The translations under genes were made by a program, and so were the position numbers. The notes beneath the pieces are model-generated. The model was given only the letters and a program-made list of their open reading frames with translations, was not told the DNA's origin and did not search any database. This document shows positions 1-6,563 of a stretch of 6,920 nucleotides of DNA, piece after piece. The stretch's first letter is position 1; each line of letters starts with the position of its first letter. This DNA comes from an uncultured Lachnospiraceae bacterium (GTDB lineage Bacteria > Bacillota > Clostridia > Lachnospirales > Lachnospiraceae): the NCBI GenBank assembly GCA_946630645.1, contig CAMOZD010000068.1, positions 1-6,920 on the forward strand, in the 5' to 3' direction.

Positions 1-43
1 CTAACCAAGCAAAAGTAAAACAAAAAGAGAAGGAAGGAATACT

Positions 44-1669
44 ATGAAAAAGACGATGAAAAGACTGGCTGCTCTTGGATTATGTGTGGTTATGGGACTA
101 TCTGTGCTCACAGCCTGCGGCGGATCTTCAGGTTCTGGCAGCGACTCCACAGCGGCTGACTCAGACGATGAAAAAGTTCTGACTTTTGGCTGTCAGATGT
201 ATACGGATGGTCTGATCGACCCGGCAAAAGATATTAATACTGCCTGGAACTGTATGAGGTTTGGTATTGGCGAAGCCCTTTTTAAGTTCAACGACGAGAT
301 GGTCGCTGAGCCCTGGCTGGCTGACTCCTACGAAGTATCTGAAGACTATAAGACATGGACTATTAAGCTGAAAGAGGGCGTTAAGTTCTCCAATGGTACA
401 GACATGACAGCCACAAAGGTTGTAGAGTCCTTTGAGAGACTGAAGACAGAAGGACCTAATGGTTCCTCCACTCCTGAAAAGTATGTTCCCTATGAGACAG
501 TAATCACAGCGGATGATGCAGCGAACACTGTAACATTTGTTCTGCCGGAAGCTGATTATAACTTCCTCGGCAACCTGGCTTATCCTGTTTGTGAGATTAT
601 CGACGTAGAAGGAACTGAGAACTGGGAGAGCGGCGTTATCGGTACCGGTCCTTATGCTGTAGAAAGCTTTACAGACCAGACTGGTTACACAATGGTAGCG
701 AATGCCAATTACCGTGAAGAAGTTCCTTATGACAAGGTTGAGATCATGTTCATGGGAGATGCTTCCGCCAAGACCATGGCTCTGCAGAGCGGACAGATTG
801 ACCTGGCTGAGAACATCACCAACGTAGCTGATATTGAGAACTTCAAGAATGATGAGAACTTTACTGTAGATATCGCATCCGGCGTACGTACAGGATTCTC
901 CTGGATAAACTTTGACGGTGTCCTGGGCAACGATGCCCTTCGTAAGGCTGTTATCATGGCCATCGACAAGGATGCCATCTGTCAGTCCAACCTGATTAAT
1001 GGTTTATACACAGCAGGTTACTCCGTACTCCCGTCCACCCTGTCCTACGGCTATGACAAGCTTACCGATACTTATGCTTACAATGTTGACGAGGCAAAGA
1101 AGATGCTTGACGAGGCTGGAATCAAGGATACGGATGGAAATGGTATCCGTGAGCTTGACGGAAAAGACATCAACCTTAAGTATGTTTCCTATGAGAACAG
1201 GTCCCTCAATGATTTCTCCTCCGCCCACGCTGAGTACCTCAAAGAGATCGGTATTGGTGTGACAGCAGCTTACGGCAGCTCTGACGACCAGTGGAGCAGC
1301 CTGGTTGCAGGTGAGTATGACCTCAATAATAACAACTGGACTACAGTTGGTAACGGTGATCCTTCCGAGTACATGAAGAACTGGTACACCAGTGAGAAGG
1401 ATGAGAATGGCCAGGTTGTTGGACCTAACTACTGTGGATATTCCAACCCAGAGTATGATAAGTTATACGATGAGTTCACGAAGACAGCTGATGCCGACAA
1501 GAGAGCTGAGCTTCTTCAGCAGATGCAGCAGATCCTCATCGATGATGGAGTTGCAATCATCGACGGCTACTACAACAGCTCCATGATCTACTCCAAGAAT
1601 GTAGGCTATGCTCATATCCATACAGCAGATTACTACTGGATTACTACAGAGATTACACCTGCCCAGTAA
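44..1669 (+). CDS. ABC importer solute-binding lipoprotein, SBP_bac_5 family (peptide/nickel type)
   Basis: This is the extracellular, membrane-anchored binding protein that captures the substrate and delivers it to the permeases encoded just downstream. It has 541 residues, normal for the family. The N-terminus is a lipoprotein signal peptide: basic residues 2-7, a hydrophobic stretch to about 21, and the lipobox Leu-Thr-Ala-Cys with Cys25 as the lipidated residue. A Gly/Ser/Asp-rich linker (about 26-43) follows. Family hallmarks are FGIGEALFKF near 73-82, YKTWTIKLKEGVKF near 102-114, GTGPYAVESF at 200-209 and ALRKAVIMAIDKDAI near 298-312. The ATG is preceded by AAGGAAGGA at 30-38. The FGIGEAL segment also resembles NikA-like proteins, so a nickel-chelate ligand is possible. 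Family assignment is secure; the ligand is unknown. Its promoter lies outside the window, or within the 43 bases upstream, where I recognise none. Confidence 0.95.
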   Translation: MKKTMKRLAALGLCVVMGLSVLTACGGSSGSGSDSTAADSDDEKVLTFGCQMYTDGLIDPAKDINTAWNCMRFGIGEALFKFNDEMVAEPWLADSYEVSEDYKTWTIKLKEGVKFSNGTDMTATKVVESFERLKTEGPNGSSTPEKYVPYETVITADDAANTVTFVLPEADYNFLGNLAYPVCEIIDVEGTENWESGVIGTGPYAVESFTDQTGYTMVANANYREEVPYDKVEIMFMGDASAKTMALQSGQIDLAENITNVADIENFKNDENFTVDIASGVRTGFSWINFDGVLGNDALRKAVIMAIDKDAICQSNLINGLYTAGYSVLPSTLSYGYDKLTDTYAYNVDEAKKMLDEAGIKDTDGNGIRELDGKDINLKYVSYENRSLNDFSSAHAEYLKEIGIGVTAAYGSSDDQWSSLVAGEYDLNNNNWTTVGNGDPSEYMKNWYTSEKDENGQVVGPNYCGYSNPEYDKLYDEFTKTADADKRAELLQQMQQILIDDGVAIIDGYYNSSMIYSKNVGYAHIHTADYYWITTEITPAQ

Positions 1670-1898
1670 TCCGGAGAAAAGGGTAATATCTGGGACCTCC
1701 TCAACGTTCCTGATCCGGACCCGGCCACAAGATTTATGAGACCTCCTGTGCCGGGTCCAGATAACTCCCCTTTGGGGAGCATTATCCCTGCTATATAAAT
1801 TAATGATGAAATGATGATTCATAATGGGGGAGTACAGTATGATATTGTGCTCTCCCTTATGCCTTTGCAAACTATTCTTGGAAAGGGAGGAGTTTTAC
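1670..1898 (+). promoter_or_regulatory. Structured spacer between binding-protein and permease genes
   Basis: This 229-bp gap holds three potential RNA stem-loops. The first pairs GGACCCGGC (1717-1725) with GCCGGGTCC (1750-1758); an alternative, partly exclusive helix pairs TATCTGG (1687-1693) with CCAGATA (1757-1763). The second is a compact hairpin, CTCCCC/GGGGAG (1765-1770 with 1774-1779, loop TTT). The third is an 11-bp stem with two G-U pairs, 1826-1836 with 1846-1856, around a 9-base loop. None is followed by a clear T-run, so classic intrinsic termination is not supported. Stem-loops after a binding-protein gene commonly stabilise the upstream message or reduce read-through, giving more binding protein than permease; that role here is an inference. 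The direct repeat GACCTCCT occurs at 1694-1701 and 1740-1747. No convincing gene is present. Confidence 0.55.
1885..1892 (+). promoter_or_regulatory. Ribosome binding site fixing a TTG start for the first permease
   Basis: GGGAGGAG lies 6-8 bases before TTG at 1899-1901, whereas the in-frame ATG at 1824 has no purine-rich site before it and would add 25 residues unlike the family N-terminus. The TTG start gives a protein beginning with the usual short basic segment followed directly by the first membrane helix. Confidence 0.8.
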
Positions 1899-2837
1899 TT
1901 GAGTAAGAAACAGTTGATCTCGCGGCTGCTGCAGATTGTTGTCGTCCTGATCGGAATCAGTTTTATAACCTTTCTCCTGACCTATGTGTCACCCGGTGAT
2001 CCAGTCAGACATATGCTGACGGCATCGGGGACCATGCCGACGGATGAGACCGTAAACGCGATCCGCCAGGAGATGGGATTAAATGATCCCTTTTTCACCC
2101 AGTACTTCCGCTGGGTCGGCAATTGTCTTCACGGAGATTTCGGGGATTCCTACATGCTCCATAAGCCTGTAGTTACCCTGCTGGCAGCCCGCCTTTGGCC
2201 TACATTGAAGCTCACCATCTTCTCGGTGATCCTCATGTTGATTATCGCAGTGCCCCTAGGTATGATCTCGGCAGTCTACAAAGACAGCTGGATCGATTAT
2301 CTGGTCCGGGGGATCACTTTCCTGGGAGTTTCCCTTCCCAATTTCTGGGTAGGTCTTCTCCTTATGCTTGCCTTTTGTGTAAAAATCCAGATATTCCCCG
2401 TTATATCCTCGGGAGGAGATTTTAAAAGTATGGTTCTCCCCTCCCTCACCCTTGCGATTGCCATGTCATCCAAATATACCAGACAGGTCCGGACAGCAGT
2501 GCTGGAGGAACTGTCCTCGGATTATGTGATTGGCGCCAAGGCCAGAGGTGTGAAATCATGGAAGATCCTGTGGCTCAATGTATTTCCCAATTCCTTGCTG
2601 CCGCTGATCACCATGCTGGGCCTGTCCATTGGATCCCTGCTTGGTGGTACTTCTGTGGTGGAGGTTATTTTCTCCTACCCCGGACTTGGTAACCTGGCTG
2701 TTTCAGCTATCACATCCTGTGACTATTATCTCATCCAGGGATATGTTTTATGGGTTGCGGTAATTTATATGGTTATCAATCTTCTGGTTGACCTGTCCTA
2801 CTATTTTGTGGATCCCCGTATGAGATTGAAGAGGTGA
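1899..2837 (+). CDS. ABC transporter permease, DppB/OppB/NikB type
   Basis: This is one of the two membrane subunits forming the translocation pore. With the TTG start it has 312 residues, typical of the family (about 305-335). The first membrane helix is at about 8-30, followed by the characteristic SPGDPV (31-36) and an extracytoplasmic segment containing HGDFGDSY (78-85). Further hydrophobic helices lie near 102-125, 138-160, 178-190, 232-250 and 280-300. The cytoplasmic EAA loop that contacts an ATPase is visible at about 203-233 (EELSSDYVIGAKARGV onward). VEVIFSYPGLG (254-264) and the C-terminal YFVDPRMRL (302-310) are family signatures. Its stop codon is 4 bp before the next permease, so the two are surely co-transcribed and probably translationally coupled. 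Nothing looks broken. Confidence 0.95.
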   Translation: MSKKQLISRLLQIVVVLIGISFITFLLTYVSPGDPVRHMLTASGTMPTDETVNAIRQEMGLNDPFFTQYFRWVGNCLHGDFGDSYMLHKPVVTLLAARLWPTLKLTIFSVILMLIIAVPLGMISAVYKDSWIDYLVRGITFLGVSLPNFWVGLLLMLAFCVKIQIFPVISSGGDFKSMVLPSLTLAIAMSSKYTRQVRTAVLEELSSDYVIGAKARGVKSWKILWLNVFPNSLLPLITMLGLSIGSLLGGTSVVEVIFSYPGLGNLAVSAITSCDYYLIQGYVLWVAVIYMVINLLVDLSYYFVDPRMRLKR

Positions 2838-2841
2838 CAGC

Positions 2842-3669
2842 ATGAAAAAAGAGAATTTCTTTCTGAAATATAAGACCTTTACAATCTTTTTAATCCTGGC
2901 GATTCTCATTGTCCTTACCGCCATATTTGCCCCGGTGGTATCCGGCGGTGTGGACCCCACAGCCAGCGACCTGACCCAGGCCATTGAGGCACCCAGTTCC
3001 GAACATATCTTTGGAACGGATAAGATGGGCAGGGACATTTATGCCAGAGTGATCTATGGTTCGAGAGTCTCCCTGACGGCTTCTTTCTCTATTGTAGCTA
3101 TTGTGTTTGTTGTCGGTCTGGTTCTGGGTATTCTGGCCGGTTATTTTGGAGGATGGGTAGATACCGTTATCATGCGTATTGCTGATATGATGATCGCCTT
3201 CCCCGGTCTGGTTCTGGCCTTGGCTGTAGCTGGTATCATGGGAGCCAGCGTCCGTAATGCGGTCCTGGCCATCTCCCTGGTTACCTGGCCCAAATATGCC
3301 CGCCTGGCCCGAAGCCTGGTCATGAAGATCCGACACAGGGATTATGTGGACGCGGCTATAGTAACCGGATCCAAGACTTTTTATATGTTGTCCCGCTACA
3401 TGCTGCCAAATGCCTTACCGACCCTGGTAATCACGGCAGCCACGGATATCGGAAGCATGATGCTGGAGCTGGCAGCCCTTTCCTTCCTGGGCTTCGGCGC
3501 CATCCCGCCCACTCCTGAGTGGGGTCTGATGCTCAGTGAAGGACGGGCCTACATGCAGTCTGCCCCATGGCTTATGATATTCCCGGGTCTTGCGATCTTT
3601 ATCACCGTTGTAGTATTTAACATGCTGGGTGACAGTCTTCGTGATATCCTGGATCCCAAATCAGAATAA
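2842..3669 (+). CDS. ABC transporter permease, DppC/OppC/NikC type
   Basis: This is the second membrane subunit, pairing with the product of 1899-2837. It has 275 residues, a usual length for the subfamily. The order of elements is a short cytoplasmic N-terminus, helix 1 at about 12-34, and the diagnostic motif HIFGTDKMGRDIYARVIYGS (55-74). Helices follow near 82-100 and 118-134. The EAA loop at about 165-193 (RHRDYVDAAIVTGSK onward) should dock on one ATPase. Then come LSFLGFGAIPPTPEWG (213-228) and the closing FPGLAIFITVVVFNMLGDSL (247-266) with RDILDP (267-272). The ATG is close to the previous stop, with GAAGAGGTG serving as ribosome binding site at the end of the upstream gene. DppC-type proteins normally follow DppB-type ones, as here. 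Confidence 0.95.
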   Translation: MKKENFFLKYKTFTIFLILAILIVLTAIFAPVVSGGVDPTASDLTQAIEAPSSEHIFGTDKMGRDIYARVIYGSRVSLTASFSIVAIVFVVGLVLGILAGYFGGWVDTVIMRIADMMIAFPGLVLALAVAGIMGASVRNAVLAISLVTWPKYARLARSLVMKIRHRDYVDAAIVTGSKTFYMLSRYMLPNALPTLVITAATDIGSMMLELAALSFLGFGAIPPTPEWGLMLSEGRAYMQSAPWLMIFPGLAIFITVVVFNMLGDSLRDILDPKSE

Positions 3670-3683
3670 GGAGGAGATGTAGA

Positions 3684-4475
3684 ATGGCATTATTAGAGAT
3701 TAAAAACGCATGCATCTCCTATGGCAGCCGGGAGATCGTTAAAGATTTCAACCTGACCCTGGAACCGGGCCAGTTATGTTCTATCGTCGGGGAATCCGGC
3801 AGCGGCAAGACCACGGTCATCCGTGCGGTCCTGGGCCTGCTGCCCGGCGGTGGAAAAGTGACAGGGGGAGATATTCTTTTTGAAGGAAACTCGCTCCTGG
3901 GAAAGAGTAAAGAAGAGTGGCGGAAGCTCAGAGGCACGGAGATTTCCATGATCTTCCAGGACTCCGGGGCCATGATGAATCCCACCAGGAAGATCGGTGC
4001 TTCCTATGTGGAGTATATCCGCACTCATGAAAAGGATATATCCAAGCAGGATGCCTGGGACAAGGCAGTGAGGATGCTGGAGCGGATGAGACTGCCCAGC
4101 GGGGATAATATTATGAGAAGTTATCCTTTCCAGCTGTCCGGTGGTATGAGGCAGCGTGTCGGCATCGCCATGGGTATGACCTACGAACCGAAATTACTGC
4201 TGGCAGATGAGCCTACCAGTGCCCTGGATGTGACCACCCAGGCCCAGATCATCCGCCAGTTTATGGAACTGAGAGATGATTTCGGCACCAATATCATCAT
4301 GGTTACCCACAATCTGGGTGTGGCGGCTTACATGTCCGACTACCTGATTGTCATGAAGGATGGTCTCATTGAAGACCAAGGAGACAGGGACTACATTCTC
4401 CATCATTCGGAAAATGCTTATACCAAGATGTTATTGGATGCGGTACCGTCTTTGGGAGGTGAACGTTATGTATGA
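3684..4475 (+). CDS. ABC transporter ATPase, DppD/OppD/NikD type, short form
   Basis: This cytoplasmic ATPase powers the importer, presumably as a heterodimer with the next gene product. All core motifs are intact in 263 residues: Walker A GESGSGKT (36-43), Q-loop Gln92, signature LSGGM (151-155), Walker B LLLADE (171-176) followed by the D-loop region SALD, and switch His209. The segment after the Q-loop glutamine reads DSGAMMNP instead of the common DPMTSLNP. The protein stops just after DAVPSLGG (253-260), so it lacks the C-terminal oligopeptide-transporter extension with cysteines found in longer OppD/DppD proteins. In this it resembles NikD-like short forms. A strong AAGGAGGAG ribosome binding site (3668-3676) precedes the ATG. 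The last 8 bases overlap the next gene. Confidence 0.95.
   Translation: MALLEIKNACISYGSREIVKDFNLTLEPGQLCSIVGESGSGKTTVIRAVLGLLPGGGKVTGGDILFEGNSLLGKSKEEWRKLRGTEISMIFQDSGAMMNPTRKIGASYVEYIRTHEKDISKQDAWDKAVRMLERMRLPSGDNIMRSYPFQLSGGMRQRVGIAMGMTYEPKLLLADEPTSALDVTTQAQIIRQFMELRDDFGTNIIMVTHNLGVAAYMSDYLIVMKDGLIEDQGDRDYILHHSENAYTKMLLDAVPSLGGERYV
4454..4461 (+). promoter_or_regulatory. Ribosome binding site for the second ATPase, inside the first ATPase gene
   Basis: GGGAGGTG lies 6 bases before ATG at 4468-4470. This selects 4468 over the in-frame ATG at 4360, which would add 36 residues that are merely the out-of-frame reading of the first ATPase gene. The resulting 8-bp overlap of the two genes is typical of translational coupling between partner ATPases. 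Confidence 0.85.
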
Positions 4476-5433
4476 TGACAGAGAGCTGATTCTGGAAGCA
4501 AAGCATGTGACCAGGGAGTTTCCGGCATCGAATAACCGGACCCTCCTGGCCTGTAATGATGTGAGCCTGAACCTTTACAAGGGCAAGACCCTGGGCCTGG
4601 TGGGAGAGTCCGGATGTGGCAAGAGTACCTTCATGCGTTTCCTGGTATCCCTGGATAAACCTACTTCAGGGGAGATTATCTTCAAAGGAAAAGATATCAC
4701 TAAGCTTAAGGGTGAGGAGCTGCGGCAGAACCGCCAGCATATCCAGATGGTTTTCCAGGATCCGTCAGGATCCTTCAACCCCAAAATGAAGGTAAGGGAT
4801 ATCATCTGTGAGCCCCTGCTTAATTTCAACCGGATCAAACCATCAGAAAAAGATGCCACGGCAAAGAAGTTTCTGAAAATGGTGGACCTTCCTGAGTCTT
4901 TTGCGGACCGTTATCCCCACAATATGAGCGGCGGCCAGTGTCAACGTGTGGCCATAGCAAGAGCCATCGCTTTAGAGCCGGAGATTATCGTCATGGATGA
5001 AGCTACCTGTGCCCTGGATGTGTCTGTCCAGAAGACTATCATCGAGCTGGTGGTCAACCTGCAGAAGGAGAAGGATATCACCATAGGCTTTATCGCCCAT
5101 GACCTGGGTCTGATCCAGTCCTTTGCCCATGAGATTGCCGTTATGTATCTGGGCAATATCGTGGAGGTTCTTCCTGGCGAGGATATCGGTAAGAATGCCA
5201 TGCATCCCTATACCCAGGCCCTGCAGGGAGCTATCTTTGATCTGAATATGGATTTTTCTAAAAAGATTGAGAGTATAGACAGCGAGGCACCCAGTCCCCT
5301 GGATGTGCCGCCGGGATGTCCTTTCCAGGACCGCTGCGAGTACTGCATGGATAAGTGCAGGAAAGAACACCCTAAACTGGTGGAGGTCGAAAAAGGGCAC
5401 CAGGTTGCCTGTCATAAATTCGGGCAAGCCTGA
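4468..5433 (+). CDS. ABC transporter ATPase, DppF/OppF type, with C-terminal cysteine motif
   Basis: This is the second ATPase of the importer, 321 residues. Motifs seen are Walker A GESGCGKST (46-54), Q-loop Gln97 in QMVFQDPSGSFNP, signature MSGGQ (153-157), Walker B IIVMDE (173-178) and switch His211 in FIAHDLGL. The C-terminus is the oligopeptide-transporter extension: HPYTQAL (246-252), then PPGCPFQDRC (281-290). Cysteines at 284, 290, 297 and 315 have the spacing seen in OppD/DppD/DppF proteins, where this tail can hold an iron-sulfur cluster; that is family knowledge, not shown here. Unusual variants are MSGGQCQR where LSGGQRQR is the norm and DEATCALD where DEPTSALD or DEPVSALD is the norm. 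The catalytic residues themselves are retained, so the enzyme is expected to be active. Confidence 0.95.
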   Translation: MYDDRELILEAKHVTREFPASNNRTLLACNDVSLNLYKGKTLGLVGESGCGKSTFMRFLVSLDKPTSGEIIFKGKDITKLKGEELRQNRQHIQMVFQDPSGSFNPKMKVRDIICEPLLNFNRIKPSEKDATAKKFLKMVDLPESFADRYPHNMSGGQCQRVAIARAIALEPEIIVMDEATCALDVSVQKTIIELVVNLQKEKDITIGFIAHDLGLIQSFAHEIAVMYLGNIVEVLPGEDIGKNAMHPYTQALQGAIFDLNMDFSKKIESIDSEAPSPLDVPPGCPFQDRCEYCMDKCRKEHPKLVEVEKGHQVACHKFGQA

Positions 5434-5469
5434 ACTTTCTTTTGAGAAAGGTAAGATTTTATTGTAATT

Positions 5470-5529
5470 CTTTCGCGCCTTCTGCGGAATTTGCCTGCCG
5501 GGCAGGCTGACCGGCACCTGGCGCGAAAG
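5470..5529 (+). repeat. Perfect 10-bp inverted repeat enclosing alternative GC-rich hairpins
   Basis: CTTTCGCGCC (5470-5479) is the exact reverse complement of GGCGCGAAAG (5520-5529). Inside, GCCTGCC (5493-5499) faces GGCAGGC (5501-5507) in an almost continuous palindrome. Alternatively TGCCGG (5496-5501) pairs with CCGGCA (5511-5516), and the two inner helices exclude each other. The element sits in the 141-bp gap between the second ATPase and the first deacylase and is richer in GC than its surroundings. The right arm is followed by GTTGTATAAG, so there is no T-run and it is not a standard terminator. It could be an mRNA processing or attenuation structure, a protein-binding site, or one copy of a dispersed palindromic element. 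Confidence 0.6.
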
Positions 5530-5560
5530 TTGTATAAGAATCAGGTATATGGAACAGAGA

Positions 5561-5566
5561 GAGGAG
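5561..5566 (+). promoter_or_regulatory. Ribosome binding site fixing a TTG start for the first deacylase
   Basis: GAGGAG lies 8 bases before TTG at 5575-5577. An in-frame TTG at 5491 would place 28 extra residues inside the inverted repeat and has no binding site of its own; an in-frame GTG at 5566 overlaps the GAGGAG. Family alignment also supports a start shortly before the ISAKPGSKASG segment. Confidence 0.75.
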
Positions 5567-5574
5567 TGATAGCT

Positions 5575-6537
5575 TTGAAAGAAACGATTACTTTTGGTGG
5601 AATCTCTGCGAAACCCGGAAGCAAGGCCAGCGGCTGGACGCCTGTGCCGGGGACGGATGCCCGCTTTCCCGTAACCGTCATCAACGGCCAGGAAGAGGGA
5701 AAGACGGTATTGATCACATCGGCGATACACGGTTGTGAATATCCTTCGATCGAAGCGGTTTTTGAACTGGCGGAGGACCTGGATCCCAAAGAGATTCATG
5801 GACAGATCGTCATCATTAACCCGGTGAATGTGGAGGCCTTTATCAATCGCCGTCCTTATGTGGTTCCTGCTGACGGGAAAAACCTGAACCGCCTGTTTCC
5901 CCCTGATAAGGATGGAACGACCGGGGACAGGATGGCTTATGTACTGGCTGAGGAATTCATAAAAAAGGTGGATTTCCACATTGATACCCACGGTGGGGAT
6001 ATTCCTGAGACCCAGCCATCCTACGTTTATTATCCCGGAATCAGTGACTGCCAGGAGGCTCTGGATATTTCCGAGGAGGCGGCCCAGTACGTTCTTCACG
6101 CAAAGTACATGCTGAAGTCCAGGGCCACCAACCATGCCTATACTTTTTCGGCCATGGTGGGAGTTCCTTCCTTAGAGCTGGAGCTGGGAGAGTGCTGCAG
6201 ATGGTCCCGGGAGGAAGTGGACGCTTATCTGGAAAATGTCCTGAATGTGTTGAAATATCTTAAGGTCTACCCCGGGCAGGCTGTAAAAAGACCGGCTGAG
6301 GCAGAGATTAAGACCATCACAGAAGGCGTTTATCTGGACGCAGATTACAGCGGCCGCTGGTATCCCCTGGCCGGACGGGACGACAAGATTAAAAAGGGGC
6401 AGAAGATCGGGTATATTAAAGACTTGTTCGGAAATGTCCTGAAAGAGTATTTCGCGGAGTTTGACGCAGAGATTCTGATGGTTGTCGCCACCCTTGCCAT
6501 AAAGGAAGGGGATCCTATCATGGCCTACGGCCGGTAG
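5575..6537 (+). CDS. Zinc-dependent deacylase, AstE/AspA (succinylglutamate desuccinylase/aspartoacylase) family
   Basis: This is a cytoplasmic metalloenzyme of the family that cleaves an amide bond to release an acyl group from an amino acid or related amine. It has 320 residues and no signal peptide. Zinc ligands are recognisable: His52 and Glu55 in IHGCEYP, and His139 in the DTHGG segment. NPVNVEAF (82-89) and the substrate-binding NLNRLFP (103-109) are hallmarks. The catalytic glutamate should be one of those in LELELGE (200-206), as in the family pattern before the Gly. Residues 250-320 form the usual C-terminal beta-rich domain with KKGQKIGYIKDLFG. The pattern is closer to the DoeB-like/general M14-type deacylases than to true AstE, and no other arginine-catabolism genes are present, so the substrate is unassigned. 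The position behind an importer suggests it acts on the imported compound. Cysteines 54, 207 and 208 lie near the zinc and catalytic motifs. Confidence 0.9.
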   Translation: MKETITFGGISAKPGSKASGWTPVPGTDARFPVTVINGQEEGKTVLITSAIHGCEYPSIEAVFELAEDLDPKEIHGQIVIINPVNVEAFINRRPYVVPADGKNLNRLFPPDKDGTTGDRMAYVLAEEFIKKVDFHIDTHGGDIPETQPSYVYYPGISDCQEALDISEEAAQYVLHAKYMLKSRATNHAYTFSAMVGVPSLELELGECCRWSREEVDAYLENVLNVLKYLKVYPGQAVKRPAEAEIKTITEGVYLDADYSGRWYPLAGRDDKIKKGQKIGYIKDLFGNVLKEYFAEFDAEILMVVATLAIKEGDPIMAYGR

Positions 6538-6563
6538 GTCATTGATTTGACGAAATGGTTAAT

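Noticed and set aside
1736..1798. Small + strand frame of 20 codons in the spacer (ATG at 1736)
   Set aside because: It has no ribosome binding site and overlaps the hairpin arms. Pro/Gly-rich content follows from the inverted repeat.
1463..1870. 135-codon open frame on the - strand over the end of the binding-protein gene and the spacer
   Set aside because: It is antisense to a well-supported gene, with no recognisable motif or ribosome binding site in proper position.
1824..1898. ATG at 1824 as the start of the first permease
   Set aside because: It has no ribosome binding site, sits in the left arm of a hairpin, and adds 25 residues unlike the family N-terminus. TTG at 1899 has GGGAGGAG at the right distance.
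4360..4467. ATG at 4360 as the start of the second ATPase
   Set aside because: The extra 36 residues are the first ATPase gene read in another frame. The ATG at 4468 has a good ribosome binding site and gives the usual N-terminus.
5435..5475. Intrinsic terminator after the second ATPase: CTTTCT/AGAAAG hairpin (5435-5450) followed by GATTTTATTG
   Set aside because: The stem is only 6 bp and A/T-rich, the T-stretch is interrupted and begins several bases after the stem. At most a weak pause.
4972..6135. Long open frame of 387 codons on the - strand across the second ATPase and first deacylase
   Set aside because: It lies opposite two + strand genes whose family motifs are intact, it crosses the structured spacer, and its translation shows no recognisable domain. 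It is a by-product of + strand codon use.
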